Shown in pieces: positions 25,494 through 35,309 of a DNA stretch of 37,414 nt. Made by a program: the position numbers and the translations under genes. Position 1 is the stretch's first letter. Every line of letters starts with the position of its first letter. The stretch is from positions 1 to 37,414 of the forward strand of contig JAKSUC010000033.1 in NCBI GenBank assembly GCA_024413595.1. The letters are read 5' to 3'. Under the pieces are notes generated by a model that worked only from the letters and a program-made list of their open reading frames with translations, searched no databases and had not been told where the DNA came from. The DNA comes from Bacteroidales bacterium (GTDB taxonomy: Bacteria; Bacteroidota; Bacteroidia; Bacteroidales; UBA3824).

Positions 25494-27590
25494 TTATATT
25501 TGTAATCCAACAACACATATATCATCACGTTGAGGTTCTGACTGTTGCCAACCTATCAATTGTTTTTCAATATATTGTTTTTGTTCTTCTATACTTTTTG
25601 ATGAACTATCTGATATTGTTTCTATTAATCTTGGACTTCCAAACCATCTACGTTCTGTATTGTTTTGGTCTATTATTCCATCTGATGATAAAAATATTCT
25701 GTCTCCTTTTTTAAGATGTATAATATTATTTTCAAATGCTTTATCTTTAAAACATAAGAATAATCCACCTATTGATTTTTTTGTTCCTTTAACTATTTCA
25801 GTTTTGTTTAACTGATAATCATGATAAAAGAAATATGATTTTGCGCCTGCAACTGTTATTGTTGCATCGTTATCATTGGGTTCTATTCGGGCAATTGAAA
25901 TATCTAATCCATCTGTATTTTCTGTTTCTCGTTGTTTTAAAACATTGATTACTTTTATTTCTAATTGATTTAAAATTTCAGCTGGATTTTTTATATTGAT
26001 TATTATTTCATCTAGCAAACGCATTGAAAGTATACTCATAAATGCTCCTGGAACACCATGACCTGTACAATCGCCTACTGCTATAAACGAACTATTTGTT
26101 TCCACATCATAATAAAACCAATAAAAATCTCCCGATACTATATCTTTGGGTTTGTAAATCACAAATGTTTTATAATAATCATTTATATGATTTATATTGG
26201 GCAATAATGTTTTTTGAATAGTTTGCGCATATCTGATACTTCCTGTTATCAATTCGTTTTGTTGATTGATATGAAAGTTTTGTTTTTCTAATTGATCTTT
26301 TTGGGTTTGTATTTGTATATTTTGGGTTGTTAATGTTTTATTATTTAAAAGTAGATTTGCTTCTGCTTTTTTTATTCTTGAAATATCATTATCTACAACA
26401 ACATATTTTATTATCTTATTATTTTCTATAACAGGCGAAATTGTACTTTGAATCCATTTTGTATCATTATCGCTTGTTTTTATCATTATTTCACATGATT
26501 TTGTTATTTTATCGTGACGACATTGTTCTAGGGTTTTTCTTCGTTCTATATTTTTTGATGCAAACATATTGTCGCCATTGTGCAATATATATTGACGCAT
26601 ATTTTGACCATACAATTTTTCAAATCCATTGTTTACCCAACTAATTTTACCTGTATTGTCTAATATACTAAAAGCATTGGCTGTTTCGCCTGCTATTAAT
26701 GCTAATGATGCAAAACTTGATTTTTCGTGTTCTAATTGAATTGTTTTATTATCTAATCGAATATTGCTGTTGTTTAAATTAACATTTTCTTTTTTGAGTT
26801 TTATTGTTTTATAACTAAATATAAATGTTACTGATAATAATATTGTACCCAACAATACAAGAATATATATTAGATTTTGTTGATCTTTTTCTCGATTATT
26901 CATCTCATCTATTTCTTCTTGATTGTCATAATAGATTTGTTTATCTATGTATTTTGACTGAATATATGCTGGTAATACATAATATGATTGGTCTACGTTT
27001 TGACAATTTAACGAATCTGAATATTCTGCATATTTTTTTAGATATTTTATTGCATATTCTTGATTACCTATATTTGTATAATATTCCGAAATTGCTTTAT
27101 AGCTTTCACATTCTATTAATGTGATTTCATTATTTTCAATATCTTTTTCGGCTATTTTTAACAAACAATTATATCCACTTTGATATTTTTTTATATTTAT
27201 AAATATCAAACCTCTCAAAAAATCAAGATATTCTAGTTGTCGATCGCGGTGACAATATTTTACAGCGTTGTTAAAATATTCTAATGAATGTTCAAATAAT
27301 TTTCTATTAAAATAATATACTCCTCCTAATAAATACAAACAATGAGTTGTTTTATCGTCGCCTACACTTTCACAATTTGCTATCAAGTTAGACAATAAAC
27401 TCTCTAATTTTGCAGTATCTAATTTATTAAGCCGGTCTGATAACGGTTTTAATTTTATTGTTGCAGAATCTTCTACTGATAATGCTATTTTTATTTCTGT
27501 CAAATAATGTTCTGCATCTATTTGATGAGCACACACTTTTGATAGTGACAATAATATTATTACCGTCAGACAAAATAATTTATTTGTCAT
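25494..27590 (-). CDS. Membrane TPR-PAS-SpoIIE (RsbU-type) serine phosphatase
   Basis: This 698-residue signal protein has a signal peptide (1-21, ending VCAH) and a periplasmic TPR-like region to about residue 230. A membrane span follows at about 240-260 (LIYILVLLGTILLSVTFIF), then a short coiled coil and a cytoplasmic PAS domain (about 295-410: AFSILDNTGKISWVNNGFEK). A second coiled coil precedes the PP2C/SpoIIE domain (about 470-698). Catalytic motifs are visible: IVSGDFYWFY with Asp488, GDCTGHGVPGAF, and SSDGIIDQNN, which carry the metal-binding Asp residues. RsbU-type enzymes dephosphorylate STAS-type anti-anti-sigma proteins, but no STAS gene is nearby. mazG follows in the same operon. 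Confidence 0.9.
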   Translation of the reverse strand: MTNKLFCLTVIILLSLSKVCAHQIDAEHYLTEIKIALSVEDSATIKLKPLSDRLNKLDTAKLESLLSNLIANCESVGDDKTTHCLYLLGGVYYFNRKLFEHSLEYFNNAVKYCHRDRQLEYLDFLRGLIFINIKKYQSGYNCLLKIAEKDIENNEITLIECESYKAISEYYTNIGNQEYAIKYLKKYAEYSDSLNCQNVDQSYYVLPAYIQSKYIDKQIYYDNQEEIDEMNNREKDQQNLIYILVLLGTILLSVTFIFSYKTIKLKKENVNLNNSNIRLDNKTIQLEHEKSSFASLALIAGETANAFSILDNTGKISWVNNGFEKLYGQNMRQYILHNGDNMFASKNIERRKTLEQCRHDKITKSCEIMIKTSDNDTKWIQSTISPVIENNKIIKYVVVDNDISRIKKAEANLLLNNKTLTTQNIQIQTQKDQLEKQNFHINQQNELITGSIRYAQTIQKTLLPNINHINDYYKTFVIYKPKDIVSGDFYWFYYDVETNSSFIAVGDCTGHGVPGAFMSILSMRLLDEIIINIKNPAEILNQLEIKVINVLKQRETENTDGLDISIARIEPNDNDATITVAGAKSYFFYHDYQLNKTEIVKGTKKSIGGLFLCFKDKAFENNIIHLKKGDRIFLSSDGIIDQNNTERRWFGSPRLIETISDSSSKSIEEQKQYIEKQLIGWQQSEPQRDDICVVGLQI

Positions 27591-27668
27591 TAATGTTTTT
27601 TCTTATTTATTCCAAAAGTTATTTAAAACTATCTCTATATAGTATGGACATAATGAAATAATACGACG

Positions 27669-27698
27669 CAAATATGCTAAATTATTTGTATGTACACA
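27669..27698 (-). promoter_or_regulatory. Probable promoter of SpoIIE phosphatase-mazG operon
   Basis: On the minus strand TTG (27696-27698), 19 bases, then CATATTTG (27669-27676). The -7 box has one mismatch to TAnnTTTG. The start codon is about 80 bases downstream. Confidence 0.55.
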
Positions 27699-27756
27699 AT
27701 ACTTTTTCTCCTTAAATTTTCTTAAAAAACTTAAGTGTTTTAATTTAAGCTATTTG

Positions 27757-27826
27757 CATCATTACTTAGGTAATGATGGGGATACTGACTTGATTTTGCA
27801 GTGTGTTTCTTGGTATTTGATACCAA
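27757..27826. ncRNA. Candidate structured RNA element, three hairpins
   Basis: Hairpin 1 is CATCATTAC / GTAATGATG (27757-27778, 9 bp, 4-base loop). Hairpin 2 is ACTG / CAGT (27784-27802). Hairpin 3 is TTGGTAT / ATACCAA (27810-27826, 7 bp, 3-base loop). Three stems in 70 bases of otherwise gene-free sequence suggest an RNA or a protein-binding region. No promoter or terminator that frames it was found and the strand is unknown, so the ncRNA label is tentative. Confidence 0.25.
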
Positions 27827-27982
27827 TGTTTAAGACTTCTCAATTCTTAATTTCTGCGTTATTGATTTTATTGTTTTTCAGGTCATTGTTATGATTGTTG
27901 AAATTATAACATTTTTGTTTTGTTTTCATTCTACGATATGATTATAAAAAGGTTGTGCTTATAAAAATATTTTTTTGATAAT

Positions 27983-28029
27983 TATAAAAAAAATTCACAA
28001 CTCATAATTATTTCTATGAATTGTGAATT
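27983..28029 (-). terminator. Terminator of the tubulin-like/actin-like operon
   Basis: The arms AATTCACAA (27992-28000) and TTGTGAATT (28021-28029) pair perfectly, and the inner TCAT/ATGA extends the stem past one mismatch. A run of As to the left gives the minus-strand U-run. It is 16 bases after the stop of the gene ending at 28045. Confidence 0.8.
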
Positions 28030-28044
28030 ATAAATGATAAATAA

Positions 28045-31000
28045 CTACTTAATTTCTGGAATAATAAATTTTTCTAAGAAACACATTCCTTCTAAAACTA
28101 ATAATGAATGGCGATATTCAAATGGCATTCCTTGTTTTTGTCGTGCGTCTGCTTTTTGCCATTCGGCATCGCATGTTATATAGTTTTTAAGTTCTCTAAT
28201 CAATTGACTCTTTTGATTTTCTATTATTGCAGAATTTTTCAAAATTCCTGTTGTATTTGGACTTACAAAATCACAGAATATTTTCAAGAACTTTTCAAAT
28301 TCTGGAAATTCAGTTGGAAATGATATTCCAAAATCCATTTCTGATAAATATTCTGATTTGGCTATTTCATCTTGCAATAGTTGTTGGGGTTCTTTACTTC
28401 CTATTGGAAAATAAGCATAACCACTTTCGCCTATCAAGTCGGATGTTAATCGAATGTCTTCTGATACAACTACTTTTTGTGGCGCTGACAATCCTTTTGA
28501 CACTTCGCTTTTATTGTCTTTGCGTATTGAATCTCGTTTTTCTAGAACTATATTTTCACTTCCTTCGCCAAATCCTGCTTTAAAACATTTGTTGTAATAG
28601 TCCGAAGCCATTGATTTTCCTGGATAAACATCTAACCAATCAAATAATCGTCCTCCTTTTCCAAATGGTAATAAATCTACTATTGATACTTCGGAATAAT
28701 TATTTTCTTTTATGGTTTTAGATGCTAGTTTTCCACTATAAAACAATAATAATCCTGTGATATAGGCTGGTACGGCAAACACTTCGGCACATGATTGGGA
28801 TATTGTGCTATAAAATCCTGAAAAATCATTGTCTTTTAATCTATCAAGTATTGAATTTAAATAAAATGGTGATGTTTGTGGATTGTCGATTATATTCTTA
28901 ATGTTTGCTACTTTAAATTTACATAATGGACTTTCATGATATTTATAAACAGCATTTCTAAATTTTGCTGATTGTTTTATCACTGATACAAACATTCCGG
29001 CTGCTAATCGCAACGAACTTTGTTTTGATAGTTTAAATGCTCGTGAATTGCGATCCATTGCTAGTATCAATACATCACTTGTTGATCCTCCGACATCTAT
29101 TCCTAACATCAAATTTCTTGTGTCGAGTGTTATGTTGGTTAATGAATAATTACAAACTGCTTCTGCTTCGGTACTTGGTTTGTCGCTAATGTTAACGCTA
29201 TGTCCTTCTATTGGTACATTTGCTAATTCGTTATACATTTGCTGATATTGCAATTTGTCGTATGGACTAAATGCTCCTGGATAACTCCAACGTAATTCTG
29301 TTGCTATTTTATATTCACTATACAAATCGGCTAATGCTGATATCCAAACACTTTTTAAGAATGACTTCTTTTTTTCTTTACCTTCATTATCAGACAGCCA
29401 TTTCATATTGTGATGTAATATTCCTGCATTGGTTTTTATTGTGCGATCGTCCATGGAATGAATTACAAGATTTTGTTCAAATATTGGAACGCCTCCTGAT
29501 ATTTCTTCTTGGCGCATTCCTTCGGGTATATATTTTCGATCATGATCATGAACCCAAGATTTTATTTGTCCATTTTCTTGTATTTCGTTTTGGAAAAACA
29601 ACAACTCATTTCTTAATGCTGTTTTTTCGTGACGTGGATCTAGATTTTCGGCTCCTACCAAAAATACTCGCCTATTTTTAAAGGTGATTGGTTTTACTTC
29701 TGGCTGATTATGTTGTGAATAACTTAAACAACTATTGTTGGAACCAAAGTCGATACCTACTACTACATTTTCAAATGCTGTTTCGTGACTTAAATCCTTT
29801 ATTCTACACTCTTCGTTATATTTTTTTATTATCAAATATCCTGCTACTCGATCTTTTCCATTTTCGCGTGAACGAATTTCTATTCCTGCAAATGGTTTAT
29901 CGCTTCTAATTATTTCGTATGGAAAATTATCTGCTGAGGCTATTTCTACTGGATATCTTACTATACATTCTGCATTATTTTCTACATTTTCGTAACGATT
30001 ATCGGCATATACCAAATTCCCTTTATCATCGGTGATAAATGCGCCACTATCAAATCCTCCTACTTCTGAATATTTTTTGTAGAATGGTAAAAATTTTAAA
30101 TCTCCATTATTTGATGGAAATTCATTATATAAATAATATGCTGTCCATGATTTTGATACAAAATCTGGCCACATTATTACATTGCGTACTGCACCTGTTA
30201 AGAGTTTTATCTTATATTCTTTTACTACAGGGGTTAATCTTCTACCATCTACTGAAAGATACAATTCTATGGCTACTTTTCCATTTGAACGCAATACTGC
30301 TCTAAGTTCATGGCTATCGGGTCCTGAGGGTGAAACCAACTCTCCTATTTTGTTTTTAAATATATTTAATCCATAACTACTTAATGGAACTGCAAAATAC
30401 CATAGTTTGCCTGCTTCGTTGGGGTCTAATGCTTGTAAATAATATACTACAGACTCTGACAAGGGTTGATAATCATCGGCTTGAATAAACGAACATAAAT
30501 ATTCGTCTTGTAATAAGATTTTTTGTGGATCTACTACTAAACTTTCTCCATTTTCTGTAAAACTAAACACTCCATTTTTATAATAGAGGTTTTGTTGTAC
30601 CGAAAACAATGGTTGAAAGGGTTCGCTAAATACTAATTCGCCATCTAATACTCCTTCTTCTACTAAATCATTGCCTTTGGCTTTTATTTCTGATAACCAA
30701 TTTTTTAAGAATACATACAACGAAGATAGTATTAATGGTTCTTTGCCTTCGCGATTTATATTGATATTCTTTTCAAAGTCGGGTAGCTTTTTATAAAAAT
30801 TGTTTACCAATAGATATAGTTTTTGTAGATTGTCGTTGTTTAAATTTCCAAATTCTAGAGGATCACACAAACGTCCATTTCTAAACCATGGAACATCTGC
30901 CGACTCTATAAATGATGAATTATCTACTGATGTAAAAAAGATTGTGTTTGGTGAGGTTGCTCCTACTGCAACATCGTTATAATATATTATCTGAATATAT

Positions 31001-31461
31001 GGTTCAGCTTTTTTGGTTAATTTTAGTTGTTGTGGATTACACCATAAATCAGTGTCTTCAAACAACATATCTCCAAACGAAGTGGCTATATCGTAAATAT
31101 TATCTCCTCCATATAATGGAATAGGTTTACTTATTGATATTCTATCTGGAAATATCGCCATTAATGCTGTTAAACCTTTCCATTCTTCTAATAATGACTC
31201 ATAATATTTTATAAGTGCTCCGGTTTTGATATTGGCTTCTTTTCTTGTATATTTAAAAGCATATTCAAAAACATACGCTCTTGACCAAACACTTGGCAAA
31301 CCAGAAACCATACTAGCTAATATTTCGGCGTCTAAGTTTTCGGTTATATCGCTTGTAACTATTCCTTGTATATATGGTGCAGCTTGGTCAAATAAATGCC
31401 ATGTGCCTTGAACATTTTCTTTTACTCCTGCTGAACTTTTTATTAATAATGCTTGTGCCAT
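28045..31461 (-). CDS. Large protein with actin/Hsp70-like ATPase core
   Basis: This 1138-residue protein has no signal peptide or clear membrane span. Residues 1-560 show no motif I recognise. From about 565 an actin/Hsp70-type nucleotide-binding fold begins: VVGIDFGSNNSCLSYS (Asp571; phosphate-1 loop), and LMLGIDVGGSTSDVLIL (Asp789; phosphate-2 loop), then a long region with LLPFGKGGRLFDWL. Spacing of about 218 residues between the two loops fits the superfamily. The last ~150 residues are uncharacterised. It follows the tubulin-like gene by five bases, so the two are surely co-transcribed and probably act together. SrfB-type virulence-factor proteins are one possible family, but I cannot confirm this from motifs. 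The function is unknown. Confidence 0.75.
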   Translation of the reverse strand: MAQALLIKSSAGVKENVQGTWHLFDQAAPYIQGIVTSDITENLDAEILASMVSGLPSVWSRAYVFEYAFKYTRKEANIKTGALIKYYESLLEEWKGLTALMAIFPDRISISKPIPLYGGDNIYDIATSFGDMLFEDTDLWCNPQQLKLTKKAEPYIQIIYYNDVAVGATSPNTIFFTSVDNSSFIESADVPWFRNGRLCDPLEFGNLNNDNLQKLYLLVNNFYKKLPDFEKNININREGKEPLILSSLYVFLKNWLSEIKAKGNDLVEEGVLDGELVFSEPFQPLFSVQQNLYYKNGVFSFTENGESLVVDPQKILLQDEYLCSFIQADDYQPLSESVVYYLQALDPNEAGKLWYFAVPLSSYGLNIFKNKIGELVSPSGPDSHELRAVLRSNGKVAIELYLSVDGRRLTPVVKEYKIKLLTGAVRNVIMWPDFVSKSWTAYYLYNEFPSNNGDLKFLPFYKKYSEVGGFDSGAFITDDKGNLVYADNRYENVENNAECIVRYPVEIASADNFPYEIIRSDKPFAGIEIRSRENGKDRVAGYLIIKKYNEECRIKDLSHETAFENVVVGIDFGSNNSCLSYSQHNQPEVKPITFKNRRVFLVGAENLDPRHEKTALRNELLFFQNEIQENGQIKSWVHDHDRKYIPEGMRQEEISGGVPIFEQNLVIHSMDDRTIKTNAGILHHNMKWLSDNEGKEKKKSFLKSVWISALADLYSEYKIATELRWSYPGAFSPYDKLQYQQMYNELANVPIEGHSVNISDKPSTEAEAVCNYSLTNITLDTRNLMLGIDVGGSTSDVLILAMDRNSRAFKLSKQSSLRLAAGMFVSVIKQSAKFRNAVYKYHESPLCKFKVANIKNIIDNPQTSPFYLNSILDRLKDNDFSGFYSTISQSCAEVFAVPAYITGLLLFYSGKLASKTIKENNYSEVSIVDLLPFGKGGRLFDWLDVYPGKSMASDYYNKCFKAGFGEGSENIVLEKRDSIRKDNKSEVSKGLSAPQKVVVSEDIRLTSDLIGESGYAYFPIGSKEPQQLLQDEIAKSEYLSEMDFGISFPTEFPEFEKFLKIFCDFVSPNTTGILKNSAIIENQKSQLIRELKNYITCDAEWQKADARQKQGMPFEYRHSLLVLEGMCFLEKFIIPEIK

Positions 31462-31466
31462 AATTT

Positions 31467-33065
31467 TCAGATTTTAAAACCATATAGCGCATTGATGGTA
31501 TCATACATACGCTTTACAATTTTTTCTATTTTATATTGTATTGAATCATTGTTGTGTTGTTTTACAAATTCGTTTTTAAACGAATCGAATGTACTGCCAA
31601 ACAATCCTGTTTTAAATGTTGCTATGGCTATATCATCTTCGTTGGAACGGAACAACAATTTATTAAAATCAAATTTTCTTAACTCTTTTACATTTGAAAC
31701 GCCAAACAATTCGGCATTAAACAAGAAATTGTCTAATCCTCCTGCTGATCGGTGCATTTGACGCAACCAGCCATCGGTTAAGGTTCCATTGGGTAATATT
31801 CCAAAGTGAAACAACTCAAAATATTTTTTTATTCCTGCCACTTCTTGTGGTAATATATCTTCATAACCAGAAATATTGTTTTTTGCCAACATTCCACTTT
31901 GTGCTGCTGCTACAAAATCTGTAAATTCTGGATATACTAAATAAGACAATGCTACTAAAGCTCCAAACTTGCGAGCAAATTCTGCGGTTCGTTCTGCTGA
32001 GGCAAAATCTTTAAAATCTACTCTACCATTTTCGGCTATGGTTCTATAGTAATATTGTACTTCTTGTTTGGTTCGTTTTATTTCTTCTATTTTTGATATT
32101 GGTGTTTCAAAAAAGTCAAGAGCGGCAAAGGCTGACAACAATTCTATATAGTGACTATCATTTTTTTGTTGTGCGCCGCCAGTTATAGTTTCTGTTGATG
32201 TGGTTTTGGTTTCAAAATCATTTGACGGTGTACCTATCATATAAAACTTTTGATATACACTTTTTACGGTTTTATCTTCGTTGTAAAACATCATTGCTAT
32301 TTGAGAGTTAAGAGCAAAGTTTTTACTTGAAGCCACAACCTTTTGTCTACTTCTTAAACTTTCGTCTGGCGGTGTAAATTTAAAATAAGCTGACAATAAT
32401 GTTGCACCAAAAAATGCTTTGGTTAATGTTTTACCTGGTTCTAGTATATTGATTGCTGCATTAAATGCTTTGGGCAATATTGGAATTGAAGATGCACCAG
32501 TTCCGCCAAACACTGAACCACATACAAATACTCGTGCATCGCCTAATTCGCCTGCATCATATATTTTTTGAATAAATTCGGCTAATTTTCCATGAGGATT
32601 TTTAGTTACTTCTTCTATTATGCTATGATACATCAACAAAGATCCTAAGTGTGTTTGCGCACGATATCCATGTTTTAAATCAAATTCTCTTACTTGTGGG
32701 GTTAATAAGATATTTGCCAAATCTTTTTTGGAATCATTGGCGTATGCGTATTTTGTTAAAGCTTCAAAACTTCCACTTTTTACAGAATTGCTATAATCTG
32801 GTGTAAATGTAAATAGATTTATTTTTGCACTAAAAAATGTTTCTTGTAATGGATAATGAGTTCGATTATATCCTTTCACTTTCATATATCCATCTTCTAT
32901 TAGTGTTTTAAGTCTTGAAAAATTACCATTATCTAAATCGGTGTCGAGTGCTAGTATGTTTATTTCGCTATTATCGAGCATTCCAATTGCACATGTATGA
33001 ACAAATGCCTCTAAACATCGCATTCCTGTGCCACCAATTCCTATAAGAAATAAAGTCTGCTTCAT
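31467..33065 (-). CDS. Tubulin/FtsZ-like GTPase-fold protein
   Basis: This 532-residue protein begins KQTLFLIGIGGTGMRCLEAF, a Rossmann nucleotide-binding start (glycines 9-14), followed by an acidic strand end (ILALDTD). The tubulin signature loop is at residues 183-191 (GSVFGGTGAS), the counterpart of the GGGTGS loop of FtsZ and tubulin. FtsZ itself is shorter and has a different C-terminus, so this is one of the divergent tubulin-like families (Tubulin_2 type), not the cell-division FtsZ. The C-terminal third is helical-looking and unassigned. It may form GTP-dependent filaments. It lies 202 bases after a histidine kinase gene and five bases before the actin-like gene. Confidence 0.8.
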   Translation of the reverse strand: MKQTLFLIGIGGTGMRCLEAFVHTCAIGMLDNSEINILALDTDLDNGNFSRLKTLIEDGYMKVKGYNRTHYPLQETFFSAKINLFTFTPDYSNSVKSGSFEALTKYAYANDSKKDLANILLTPQVREFDLKHGYRAQTHLGSLLMYHSIIEEVTKNPHGKLAEFIQKIYDAGELGDARVFVCGSVFGGTGASSIPILPKAFNAAINILEPGKTLTKAFFGATLLSAYFKFTPPDESLRSRQKVVASSKNFALNSQIAMMFYNEDKTVKSVYQKFYMIGTPSNDFETKTTSTETITGGAQQKNDSHYIELLSAFAALDFFETPISKIEEIKRTKQEVQYYYRTIAENGRVDFKDFASAERTAEFARKFGALVALSYLVYPEFTDFVAAAQSGMLAKNNISGYEDILPQEVAGIKKYFELFHFGILPNGTLTDGWLRQMHRSAGGLDNFLFNAELFGVSNVKELRKFDFNKLLFRSNEDDIAIATFKTGLFGSTFDSFKNEFVKQHNNDSIQYKIEKIVKRMYDTINALYGFKI

Positions 33066-33267
33066 GTTTATTTGCTATAAAATTTGGTTAGCAAGTTAAA
33101 GAAGTTTTTTTTAATTACAAAATAAAAAAACTAATTAGATTTCAATCGCTGAATTTTATATTTTAAATAGATAATTTCAATTTTAAAATATCAAACAACT
33201 TATATATATTATCTAGTTTTAATAAATATACTTATTTAAAAAAGAAAAAAAAGAATATTTGCAATAT

Positions 33268-35265
33268 TTAATTCAATGTTAATGGTAAAACCAATTTAAA
33301 TGTAGACCCCTTTTCGTATTCAGATTCAACGTAAATATCACCACCTAAAAGATTGGCAAATACTTTGGCCACCGACAATCCTAATCCTGTACCGGAGGTT
33401 TTTTTATTGAATGATTCATTATTGATACGCACAAATCTACGAAATATTAATGTTAGATTTTCTTTTCGTATTCCTATTCCACTATCACTTACTGAAAATA
33501 CAAATTTATCATTTTCTATTCCTAGTATTACTTTTATAAAACCTTTTTCGGTATATTTTATAGCATTACCTATAAGATTTGTAAATATTTGTTGTAGTTT
33601 TGTTTCATCAGAATAGAGTACTAGCTTTTTATATAAATCATCACAATAAAATTCGTAATTTATATTTTGTTTTAATTGAAGTTTCATTATTTGAAAGGTG
33701 TCAAATGCTATTTTATAAACATTTACACGGTCAAATTTGGCTGTAACTTGTCCTGTCTCTATTTTTGAAAACTCTACTATATCAGTTATTATACTTAATA
33801 ATTGTTTTGAACATGAACATATATAATCGATATACATGTTTTGTTCTTCACGATCTAACTCTTCATCTTTTAAAATATTTGCAAATCCTATTATTCCATT
33901 CATTGGACTTCGGATTTCATGACTAATATTTTCTAAGAACGACGACTTTAAACTTTCGTTTTCTTCTGCTCGATTATAAGCTTCTAACAATTCATGATTT
34001 GCCATTTTCAACTCATCATTTAGAGTTAAAAAATCATGATTTTTAGCATCTATAATTTCGCGTTGACTTTCTATTGTTGTTATATCACATAAACAAACTT
34101 CTACACCCCATATATTTTTATCTTTATCATATATTGGCGCACCAGCCATAAAGATATTCTTTTTGGTACCGTCTGGAAAATCTATTAATAAATTGTCGAT
34201 TGAGGTTTGTTGTCCATTTATGGCTGAATAATATGGTAAATCTTTTTGTGGATATACTGTATCTGTTTTATTTATACGCCAATATTTTGAAGTTGTAAAC
34301 TCAAAACCATTTTTTAAATTATCAATAGGATTTCCTATCAAATCTATGGCATATTTATTTATTTTTATATAGTTGTCTGAATCTAGCGAAACTAATACTA
34401 TACCTATAGGCATATTTTCCAACATATTATCAAATATGCAGGCGTTTTTCTTTAATGTAGCTTCGTTGCGTTTTAATATAGTATTTAATTTTTGAAGTTC
34501 TTTGGTTTTTTCTACTAATATTAGTTCATTGAGTTTTATTGGATTTATATCTGATATTGTACCTGTAACAACTAGTGACTTATTATAACTTATATTATCA
34601 ATATTGGTTTTTAATCTAAACCAAATATATTCGTCATTAGCCTTTTTAAGTCGTAATTCAAATATTTTTTCGTCTGATATATTTTTGATATTATCTAACA
34701 ACGATAAAATATATTCATCATCAGGGTGTAAATATTGTTTTATTTCATCTTTTTTTATCATAGAACGATTTGTGGCATATCCCAACATCTTGTGAATTGA
34801 AGGATAAAAATAAAAACATTCTTGATCTACATAATATTGCCAAACGGCATCGGAACCATTAGTTAAGGTTTTTTCTAATCTTGATATTCTATATGTTAGC
34901 TCGTTTTCTCGATTTATATATTGAGTGATATCTTGAAATATCATCAACAGATTGTTTGTGGTATTAATGATATTGATTTCTGTATATTTTATATCGTTGT
35001 TGATATTTAATTGTAGACGAAATTTTGATTTTCCATTTTTTTTGGCTAATGATATAAAGTATTCTATTTTGATATTTGCACTTTGTCCATCATCTTGTAT
35101 TTCAGTTGCAAATTCATTGATTGTTTTTCCTAATAAATTATCTATTGAGTTAACACCAAAAAAATCATATGCCGAATTGTTAGCCCATAATATTCTATCT
35201 GAATAAAATATTGTTGGAATATATATCCCTAAATATTCGTTTACTATTTCTTTATTATTGATCAT
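33268..35265 (-). CDS. Soluble PAS-domain sensor histidine kinase
   Basis: A 665-residue kinase without a membrane span, so it senses cytoplasmic signals. Three PAS-like regions are visible: about 10-115 (ILWANNSAYDFFGVNSIDNL), 133-245 (a PAS_3-like repeat with YLHPDDEY), and 278-400 (MLENMPIGIVLVSLD). A coiled coil leads to the HisKA domain, SHEIRSPMNGIIGFANIL, with phospho-acceptor His449. The ATPase domain has an N box (IFTNLIGNAIKYTEKG), the G1 box DSGIGI and the G2 box GTGLGL. No receiver domain is fused. It lies 44 bases after another kinase gene, with a -7-like box in that gap. No response-regulator gene is in the window. Confidence 0.93.
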   Translation of the reverse strand: MINNKEIVNEYLGIYIPTIFYSDRILWANNSAYDFFGVNSIDNLLGKTINEFATEIQDDGQSANIKIEYFISLAKKNGKSKFRLQLNINNDIKYTEINIINTTNNLLMIFQDITQYINRENELTYRISRLEKTLTNGSDAVWQYYVDQECFYFYPSIHKMLGYATNRSMIKKDEIKQYLHPDDEYILSLLDNIKNISDEKIFELRLKKANDEYIWFRLKTNIDNISYNKSLVVTGTISDINPIKLNELILVEKTKELQKLNTILKRNEATLKKNACIFDNMLENMPIGIVLVSLDSDNYIKINKYAIDLIGNPIDNLKNGFEFTTSKYWRINKTDTVYPQKDLPYYSAINGQQTSIDNLLIDFPDGTKKNIFMAGAPIYDKDKNIWGVEVCLCDITTIESQREIIDAKNHDFLTLNDELKMANHELLEAYNRAEENESLKSSFLENISHEIRSPMNGIIGFANILKDEELDREEQNMYIDYICSCSKQLLSIITDIVEFSKIETGQVTAKFDRVNVYKIAFDTFQIMKLQLKQNINYEFYCDDLYKKLVLYSDETKLQQIFTNLIGNAIKYTEKGFIKVILGIENDKFVFSVSDSGIGIRKENLTLIFRRFVRINNESFNKKTSGTGLGLSVAKVFANLLGGDIYVESEYEKGSTFKLVLPLTLN

Positions 35266-35290
35266 TGGTTGCTTTTTTTGAAATTGTGTT

Positions 35291-35298
35291 CAAAAATA
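35291..35298 (-). promoter_or_regulatory. Probable -7 box for the soluble histidine kinase gene
   Basis: TATTTTTG on the minus strand matches TAnnTTTG and lies in the 44-base gap between the two kinase genes. No TTG lies at the -33 position. Confidence 0.4.
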
Positions 35299-35309
35299 CA
35301 TTTTTTTTA

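Larger units (their letters stand above)
27591..28044. other. 454-base gap without protein gene, contains structured element
   Basis: No convincing ORF was found on either strand. The part nearest 27590 holds a probable promoter (27669-27698). The middle holds three consecutive potential hairpins (27757-27826, listed separately). The part nearest 28044 holds the terminator of the actin-like gene. The remainder is A+T-rich and without a feature I can name. Confidence 0.5.

Noticed and set aside
25489..25518. Longer N-terminus for MazG
   Set aside because: It overlaps the upstream gene's end and precedes the usual MazG start.
28045..31461. Naming the actin-like protein SrfB
   Set aside because: Length and core are compatible, but I could not confirm family-specific motifs, so the name is left out.
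31467..33065. Cell-division FtsZ
   Set aside because: The protein is about 530 residues, its loop reads GSVFGGTGAS and the rest does not match FtsZ; no division genes are nearby.
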